The notes under the pieces were generated by a model. It did no database searches and was not told the DNA's origin. It worked only from the letters and a program-made list of their open reading frames with translations. From Cellulophaga sp. 20_2_10 (GTDB lineage Bacteria > Bacteroidota > Bacteroidia > Flavobacteriales > Flavobacteriaceae), in assembly GCF_023476645.1 (NCBI RefSeq), contig NZ_JAMCOJ010000004.1, positions 186,001 to 250,000 on the forward strand: a stretch of DNA of 64,000 nucleotides, read 5' to 3'. Each line of letters starts with the position of its first letter. The first letter of the stretch is position 1. The position numbers and the translations under genes were made by a program. This document shows positions 63,319 to 64,000 of this stretch, in pieces.

Positions 63319-64000
63319 TTAGTTTATTGAAACTGAAAGTTTTCCTTTAGCATCTGTTTTATCTAAAAAGTGATCTGCTGCATTTTCCTGAAAAACTTGA
63401 AAATCTTGATACGCTACAATTACATTTTTAGCATTTGTAATATCTAAATTTGTTAACACATATGGATTTCCGAATACATATAAAACTACATTTTTGGTGT
63501 TTATAACCTCTTTTAACAATTGTAACTCGTCAGTGCTTAAGCCAAAATTATTTTTAGGTTTTATACTTGGTGGGTATAAAGCGATGACAACGTTTTCTTC
63601 TGTTTTAATAGCATTTTTTATATTAGAAAAAGTGGTGTTTTTAGTACTGTAGTTGCTGAATTTATGATTCTTTTTTATCGAATTGAAAAAAGCATTTTCT
63701 TCACCTTTGGTAATTTCTACACCAACAAAGCCATCAGTTTTAAAATTAGCTATTGTATTTCTATTTCCTTTAACAACCGTTAAACTCTGGTTTGCTAAAA
63801 GAGTATTTAAACTCCTAGAAGTATAGTAGTTTGTAGTAGGCTTAATAATGGTATTAAAAGCTTTTTCTTTTAGCTTCCAAACGCGCTTAAAACTTTCTTC
63901 AATTTGTTCTGGTGTTGCATTTTTTAGAATAGTCTCTATGCCTTCTTTGGTGTGTTCTGCAAAACATAGTACATCATTTCCTGCATCAAAAGCAATCCAT
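63319..64000 (-). CDS. GH3-family beta-N-acetylglucosaminidase, C-terminal part (5' end outside window)
   Basis: The reading frame is open on the minus strand from the right edge to the stop at 63319, giving the last 227 residues of a protein whose start lies beyond base 64000. The first visible residues (WIAFDAGNDVLCFAEHTKEGI) match the end of the GH3 catalytic barrel, and what follows fits its C-terminal sandwich domain, ending GKLSVSIN. In Bacteroidota this C-terminus is often continued by a beta-lactamase-like domain, which is absent here. The neighbour anmK supports a NagZ-like role in peptidoglycan recycling. The catalytic residues are not in view. Confidence 0.82.
   Translation of the reverse strand, partial: WIAFDAGNDVLCFAEHTKEGIETILKNATPEQIEESFKRVWKLKEKAFNTIIKPTTNYYTSRSLNTLLANQSLTVVKGNRNTIANFKTDGFVGVEITKGEENAFFNSIKKNHKFSNYSTKNTTFSNIKNAIKTEENVVIALYPPSIKPKNNFGLSTDELQLLKEVINTKNVVLYVFGNPYVLTNLDITNAKNVIVAYQDFQVFQENAADHFLDKTDAKGKLSVSIN

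Noticed and set aside
63319-63519. A separate 66-residue gene
   Set aside because: The frame continues without a stop to the window end and reads as one GH3 C-terminus; the internal Met is not a start.
1-64000. Mobile elements, CRISPR arrays, tRNA or rRNA genes, toxin-antitoxin or restriction systems
   Set aside because: No transposase, integrase, phage, repeat-spacer, cloverleaf or defence-gene signature was recognised; gene content and base use look uniform throughout.

Overview
The window looks like a stretch of chromosome from a member of the Flavobacteriaceae (phylum Bacteroidota), probably marine or environmental; I cannot name the genus. The signs are AT-rich DNA (about one third G+C by eye), a SusC/SusD outer-membrane pair, the gliding-motility lipoprotein GldI, several families confined mostly to Bacteroidota (DUF3810, DUF5683, DUF6122, OstA-like, DUF6503-like), almost no Shine-Dalgarno sites, and promoters of the Bacteroidota type (-7 element TAnnTTTG). 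I see no tRNA, rRNA, insertion sequence, prophage or CRISPR array. Coding density is very high and no gene-free stretch exceeds 300 bases.

Layout. 1-7382 (+): a SusC-type receptor whose start lies before the window, its SusD partner and two TlpA-like thioredoxin lipoproteins. 7460-12575: exodeoxyribonuclease III, a bile-acid:sodium-symporter-like carrier, pterin-carbinolamine dehydratase, then a gcvT-glsA-epimerase unit. 12815-23869: a short-chain oxidoreductase, a five-gene unit (TPR protein, two DUF368 polyprenyl-phosphate transporters, aroE, thrC), an OstA-like protein with a class III aminotransferase, and fur-purA. 23912-34703: the (p)ppGpp synthetase/hydrolase, an M48 protease, a SPOUT RNA methyltransferase, a lipoprotein, a two-gene amidohydrolase locus and DUF3810. 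34779-41993: PepD, a lone GH5 endoglucanase lipoprotein preceded by a perfect dyad, nrnA-gldI-peptidylprolyl isomerase, a PhoD-like phosphatase and ndk.

42070-50380: recF with a lipoprotein and DUF721/DciA on the minus strand; divergently a YfgM-like protein and ribH; then a tightly overlapping unit of a small basic membrane protein, mutL, two rhomboid proteases and an EEP-family hydrolase. 50363-56228 (-): parA-parB-DUF5683-dapB, then signal peptidase I, WbqC and DUF6122. 56419-60864 (-): udk, an FtsB/DivIC-type division protein and both methylmalonyl-CoA mutase subunits, with 8-base stop/start overlaps. 61022-64000: a Bcr/CflA efflux pump and a peptidoglycan-recycling pair (GH3 glucosaminidase, cut by the window end, and AnmK).

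Most of the window is ordinary core genome in conserved-looking arrangements. I do not see a clear new defence, mobile or secretion system. The points most worth a second look are the amidohydrolase pair in which two of three domains have lost their metal ligands, the perfect 13-bp dyad in front of the GH5 gene, a MutL without recognisable endonuclease motifs, the tandem DUF368 genes, the SusCD locus paired with two thioredoxin lipoproteins rather than with degradative enzymes, and a set of promoters placed so close to start codons that the transcripts should be leaderless.
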